DNA of 64,000 nucleotides. It comes from Akkermansiaceae bacterium UBA5020. Lineage in GTDB: Bacteria > Verrucomicrobiota > Verrucomicrobiia > Verrucomicrobiales > DEV007. Under the pieces are notes generated by a model. The model had not been told where the DNA came from. It saw only the letters and a program-made list of their open reading frames with translations, and made no database searches. Location: NCBI GenBank assembly GCA_002396885.1, contig DGXY01000119.1:29688-93687 (forward strand). Direction: 5' to 3'. Positions 60,582-64,000 of this stretch are shown one piece after another (position 1 is the first letter of the stretch; each line of letters opens with the position of its first letter). A program made the translations under genes and the position numbers.

Positions 60582-63068
60582 TCACTTCCGGTCCCGCAAC
60601 AGATAGGTCATTAGATCGCGCAGCTCCTCCTTCGTCAGGGCCTGATCCAGACCTGCGGGCATGAGGGAGACGGGCAGGGCTTCGGTCTTCGCGATGGCAC
60701 TTTTGGCGATCTTCGCGACGAGACCGCCCGGCTGGGCGAGGTGGAGTTCGCTTTTGGTCTCCCCGACGCGGGTGCCGATCGTGACTTGTCCATTTGTCTG
60801 CGTCACAGTGTAGCCGATCGCGTCGGGATGGATGACCGCCCCTGGATCGACGATGTCGCGCAGGACACCCGCATAATCGCGATGAATGAGGTTGTTCAGA
60901 TCGGGACCGACCTCGACTCCTTCGCCGCGCAGGTTGTGACAGGTGGAGCAGACGGCTTTGCCATTGAAGAGCGCGCGTCCCTTTTCCCAATCGCCGCCCG
61001 AGAGTTCGGGGATCTCTTCTTCGGGCAGATCGGCCGGGGCCGGCTCCGCGAAAGGGAGGAGGAAACGCCGCACGCCGGGAGCGCGCTCGTGTTTGTCCCG
61101 CAAGGTCGTGTAGGAGACATCGAGCCGCTTCGCGGGGGTCTCGAGGGTCAACGCGAGCGCGAGCCATTGATCGGCCTTCGGTCCCGCGAGGGTGAGGCGG
61201 CTCTCGCGTTCGTTGACGCGATCCACCGTCGCGTTCGCCGCCTCGATCTGGAAAGGCGCGTCGGAACGGAAGATCATCGTCACGGTCTCGGGCGAGGGGG
61301 TGTAGTCGAGGACCGAACCCGGTTGGGTCGCCGGTTGCATCAGATTCCAGAGATCGAGCCGGGTGTGCAGGGTGAGGCGGCCGGGTGATGCGAGCCGCGC
61401 CCAGAGCGCCTCGTGCGGCGCACTCCCCTTGGTGAAGGCGCGGGCGACGCCGAGGTCGGGATGCGGGAGCCAGCCCGTCCAGGTTCCGTCAGTCCCCTCG
61501 CCGCTCCACTCCGCCTGCACGCCGGTGAGATCGTAGGCGAGAGCCGTATCGCCGAATTTGAGATCGTGACGGAGGGCGAGCCGACGCGGCACCGTCGTGA
61601 TGACGAGACTGCGTCCATCGTCCCCGCTCCGCACCGCCTTCACCGGCAGGGTGCTCACGGGTTGTCGCTGCTGCATCGCGACGACGGCGTAAGGAGGTCG
61701 CATCTTCTCGAGATGGTCGCCGGCCGAAAGATAACGACCCGCACGCAGGGTCACGTCGACCGCCTCGACCACCTTCACCGGACGATCATAGGTCACGACC
61801 GTCTCCGTTTCGCTCGCGGCCCAGGCGAGGACGGGCTGGGGTGCCTCCGCATCCTCATACGAGATTTTGAAAAGGCGCCCTTCCCCCTGCGGTCCGTTGC
61901 CCCAGTCTGGTTTGCCGGTGTGGCAGGCGACGAGCAGGTCCCCTTGCGGCGAGATGGCGCAATCGACGGTGATGAGATTGAGGCGGGCGATGCCCTCGGT
62001 GCGGGCGACGTAGCCGGAGGCCGTTTTTTCCAGCACCGTCCGCCAGAGGATCCCACGCGATTCGCCGGTGACGATGGCGTTGTCTTCCCAGAACGATGGT
62101 CCGAAGCGGCCCCGACCCGGAGTCGGGGTGTTGAAGCGAAACCCGCAGGTGCTCTGGTGTTGCGGCGCATAATCCCAGACGCTCGGCTCATCAGCGACAT
62201 CGGGCAGGTAGACGGGATGACGCGGAGGAAATCCGTAGTGCCGACCCGTCTGCAGATGAAGGAGCTCGTCGAAGGGATTTCCGTTCGGACACCAGGTCGC
62301 GCCCTCCTGATCGGTGCCGAAGAGATCGCCGTGGCGATTGAACTGCAGCGACATGATGTAGCGCAGTCCTGAATTCAATCGCTCCACCTTCCCGTCGTCG
62401 GTGATCCGCAGGAGACAGCCACGCCGCGCTCCGGTGTGGTAATGGGCCCGGCCCGAGGGCTTTTGGCCCTTCGGGAAATCGTCCTGCCAATAGGGATTGT
62501 TGTAGCCGGCGTTGCCCATCGTCACATACCAGGCGTCGTCGGGACCGCGCGCGAGGGCCATGCTGCTGTCGACGCGGCGATGGCTCAGATACTTCGCCTT
62601 CACCAGTTCGGGATCGTCGAAGCCTTTGGCGATCGTCTCGCGTTGATCGGGCACGCCGTCGCCATCGGTGTCGCGCCAGCGCACGATCTCGTCGGTGAGG
62701 GCGAAACAGGGATCGCCTTCGTGCACGACGATGCCGAGCGGGTAATTCGGAGTGCTCTCCGGCTGGAAGGTCGTCACCTCTTCCTCGAGTCCGTCACCAT
62801 CGCGGTCGCGGAGGAGGTGAAAGCGCCCGTCGTATCCACCTGCAAAAAGCCGGCCGTCAGGCGCATATTCGAGGTTGTTGAGGGAAGTGAGTTTCACCGG
62901 TAGCTCCCGGATCACAAAACCCGGCAACAAGATCCGCGGAGTGGCCTCGGGCGACGGCTCGAAGGGCGGCTTTTGCGGATCGTCCGGGACGGGCGGGAGC
63001 GGTTTTTCCGCGGCGACCAGCGGGAGAGCTGCACACAAAATCAGGAGGATGAGAGGCTTTGGCAACAT
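60582..63068 (-). CDS. PVC-type membrane-bound dehydrogenase domain protein with c-type heme
   Basis: An 828-residue secreted protein with a signal peptide (LILLILCAALPLVAAE). The first 400 residues form a beta-propeller like those of soluble glucose dehydrogenases and PVC-type dehydrogenases: LTSLNNLEYAPDGRLFAGG, RDRDGDGLEEE and DTDGDGVPDQ as calcium-type loops, SMALARGPDDAWYVTMGN and LFGTDQEGATWCPNGNP. The C-terminal part carries one heme-c site, CSTCH, in AVCSTCHNLRGEGVEVGPDL, followed by LIHRDYAGVLRDIVDPGAVI and LMPAGLDQALTKEELRDLMTYLL, the signature of the heme-binding domain of PVC bacteria. It should oxidise a sugar or alcohol in the periplasm; the substrate is unknown. Confidence 0.93.
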   Translation of the reverse strand: MLPKPLILLILCAALPLVAAEKPLPPVPDDPQKPPFEPSPEATPRILLPGFVIRELPVKLTSLNNLEYAPDGRLFAGGYDGRFHLLRDRDGDGLEEEVTTFQPESTPNYPLGIVVHEGDPCFALTDEIVRWRDTDGDGVPDQRETIAKGFDDPELVKAKYLSHRRVDSSMALARGPDDAWYVTMGNAGYNNPYWQDDFPKGQKPSGRAHYHTGARRGCLLRITDDGKVERLNSGLRYIMSLQFNRHGDLFGTDQEGATWCPNGNPFDELLHLQTGRHYGFPPRHPVYLPDVADEPSVWDYAPQHQSTCGFRFNTPTPGRGRFGPSFWEDNAIVTGESRGILWRTVLEKTASGYVARTEGIARLNLITVDCAISPQGDLLVACHTGKPDWGNGPQGEGRLFKISYEDAEAPQPVLAWAASETETVVTYDRPVKVVEAVDVTLRAGRYLSAGDHLEKMRPPYAVVAMQQRQPVSTLPVKAVRSGDDGRSLVITTVPRRLALRHDLKFGDTALAYDLTGVQAEWSGEGTDGTWTGWLPHPDLGVARAFTKGSAPHEALWARLASPGRLTLHTRLDLWNLMQPATQPGSVLDYTPSPETVTMIFRSDAPFQIEAANATVDRVNERESRLTLAGPKADQWLALALTLETPAKRLDVSYTTLRDKHERAPGVRRFLLPFAEPAPADLPEEEIPELSGGDWEKGRALFNGKAVCSTCHNLRGEGVEVGPDLNNLIHRDYAGVLRDIVDPGAVIHPDAIGYTVTQTNGQVTIGTRVGETKSELHLAQPGGLVAKIAKSAIAKTEALPVSLMPAGLDQALTKEELRDLMTYLLRDRK

Positions 63069-63137
63069 GAAGGGAGCGCTGGTTTTAGCATGACGCGCCC
63101 GCGAAGGGCAAACACGGTGTCGCGCGTTCCACGATCA

Positions 63138-64000
63138 TCATCGCCCCGGGGCGTCGAACTTCCACTGGGCGGTTTGGCCGGGCTCCAGCTCCGAGCCGGC
63201 GAGGGAGGCGCGGACCAGTTCCACCGGAATCGGCCCGAGGGTCAGGACGGTGTCGTGGAATTGCTTCTCCGACATCTTGCCCTCGCCGACCCTTTCCCCG
63301 TGCAATGCCCGCAATTGCAGGCCGCCGAGCATGTAGCCTGCCTGATAGAGCGGGGAATAGTCTCCCTTGATGTAGCGCCGGACCTCGCTCTTCGCGCCGA
63401 AGGATTCATGGCCGACTCGGTCGGTGAGGAATTTCACCATTCCATCCGGCTCCATCTCGCCGAGGTGGAACTTCAGCGTGATGATGATGCGCGCGCAGCG
63501 GTGCATGCGCCAGAAGAGCGCGCCGATCTTTTCCTCTGGCGTGTCATGGTAACCGAGGTCCCACAGGCGCATCTCCCAATAGAGCGCCCAACCCTCGACA
63601 AAAAAGGGCGTGCTGAACATCCGCCGGTAGGGCCGGTTGCGCGCCGCCATGAAATTCTGCAAATGGTGCCCGGGAATGAGCTCGTGCGGCACCACGTTGT
63701 GCATGAAAGGACGGCTGTTGCCGCGCATCGTCATGAGTTTGTCCGCGTGTTTCATGCCGTCGCTGGCGTAGGCGATGAGCATGTCGTGCCCCGCATAGGC
63801 CGCATAGGGCGTGTGCTTTTGTTCGCCGGAAGAAAGCATCCGTGTGCCCCACCATTCCTCGCAATCCGGCGGCACGGTGACGAGTTGACGCGACTTCACG
63901 AAGTCGATCGCCTCGCGCCCTTCCTCTCGCGCCACTTTTTCCTGCTCGCCGGGTTTCACGTAGTGCAGTTTGGTGCGCGCGAGCGCCTTCTTCCAATCAT
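63138..64000 (-). CDS. DUF885-family putative metallopeptidase, C-terminal part (5' end outside window)
   Basis: The last 286 or so residues of a DUF885 protein; the frame is open to the window edge. The zinc motif is VVPHELIPGHHLQNFMA, in which HExxGH-like spacing and a later Glu in FVEGWALYWEM form the metal site. Further blocks are LWDLGYHDTPEEKIG, ALFWRMHRCARIIITLKFH and SPLYQAGYMLGGLQL, all typical of this family. DUF885 proteins are thought to be secreted or cytosolic peptidases; the substrate is not known. The missing N-terminus prevents a check for a signal peptide. Confidence 0.9.
   Translation of the reverse strand, partial: DWKKALARTKLHYVKPGEQEKVAREEGREAIDFVKSRQLVTVPPDCEEWWGTRMLSSGEQKHTPYAAYAGHDMLIAYASDGMKHADKLMTMRGNSRPFMHNVVPHELIPGHHLQNFMAARNRPYRRMFSTPFFVEGWALYWEMRLWDLGYHDTPEEKIGALFWRMHRCARIIITLKFHLGEMEPDGMVKFLTDRVGHESFGAKSEVRRYIKGDYSPLYQAGYMLGGLQLRALHGERVGEGKMSEKQFHDTVLTLGPIPVELVRASLAGSELEPGQTAQWKFDAPGR

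Overview
The window reads as a chromosomal segment of a GC-rich Gram-negative bacterium, most probably a member of the Verrucomicrobiota (PVC superphylum). The pointers are a membrane-bound-dehydrogenase/heme-binding protein of the PVC type (60582-63068), a DUF1080 protein, several Tat-exported hydrolases, small secreted proteins with clean signal peptides, and many genes without an obvious Shine-Dalgarno sequence. No species can be named from the sequence. Function calls rest on motifs and family resemblance that I recognised by reading; no database search was run.

Layout. 1-5.3 kb: the end of an aldehyde dehydrogenase gene, a metF-peptidyl-prolyl isomerase pair, an IS630-type transposase remnant, a membrane-anchored repeat protein and a small secreted protein. 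5.3-23.5 kb: an apparent biosynthetic gene cluster. It holds an MMPL/RND-type exporter, a double GNAT protein, a membrane protein that fuses a left-handed beta-helix acyltransferase, a carrier protein and an FkbH-type glyceryl-loading enzyme, a PAPS-dependent sulfotransferase, a 2,962-residue reducing polyketide synthase (KS-AT-DH-MT-ER-KR-ACP-thioester reductase), and a DUF2156/MprF-C-terminal-like transferase. 23.5-34.9 kb: phosphoesterase, Tat-exported pyruvyl-transferase-like protein, alpha/beta hydrolase, RapA, a bifunctional penicillin-binding protein and a multi-pass membrane protein. 35.1-39.0 kb: ileS, lspA and a rhodanese-like protein. 39.0-43.1 kb: an accessory patch with REP-like palindromes, a RAYT transposase interrupted by one stop codon, a small secreted peptide coupled to rlpA, and a formylglycine-enzyme-like gene lying between an intact tRNA-Phe gene and a copy of its 3' half. 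43.2-64 kb: mostly household genes (hom, thrC, tal, alaS, rlmM-like, tRNA-Cys, rarD) mixed with secreted hydrolases and the PVC-type dehydrogenase/cytochrome.

How the parts may work together. In the cluster, the FkbH fusion could load a three-carbon glyceryl or lactyl unit from glycolysis onto its own carrier domain. The polyketide synthase could build a reduced, C-methylated chain and release it as an aldehyde or alcohol. The sulfotransferase and the acyl/aminoacyl transferases could decorate it, and the MMPL protein could move the product across the inner membrane. This resembles in logic, not in homology of every part, the mycobacterial PKS-MmpL lipid loci and the thioester-reductase release used for heterocyst glycolipids. 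The product is unknown and this assignment is inference. Elsewhere, the threonine genes hom and thrC flank a PycTM-like membrane protein that has no cyclase partner in the window.
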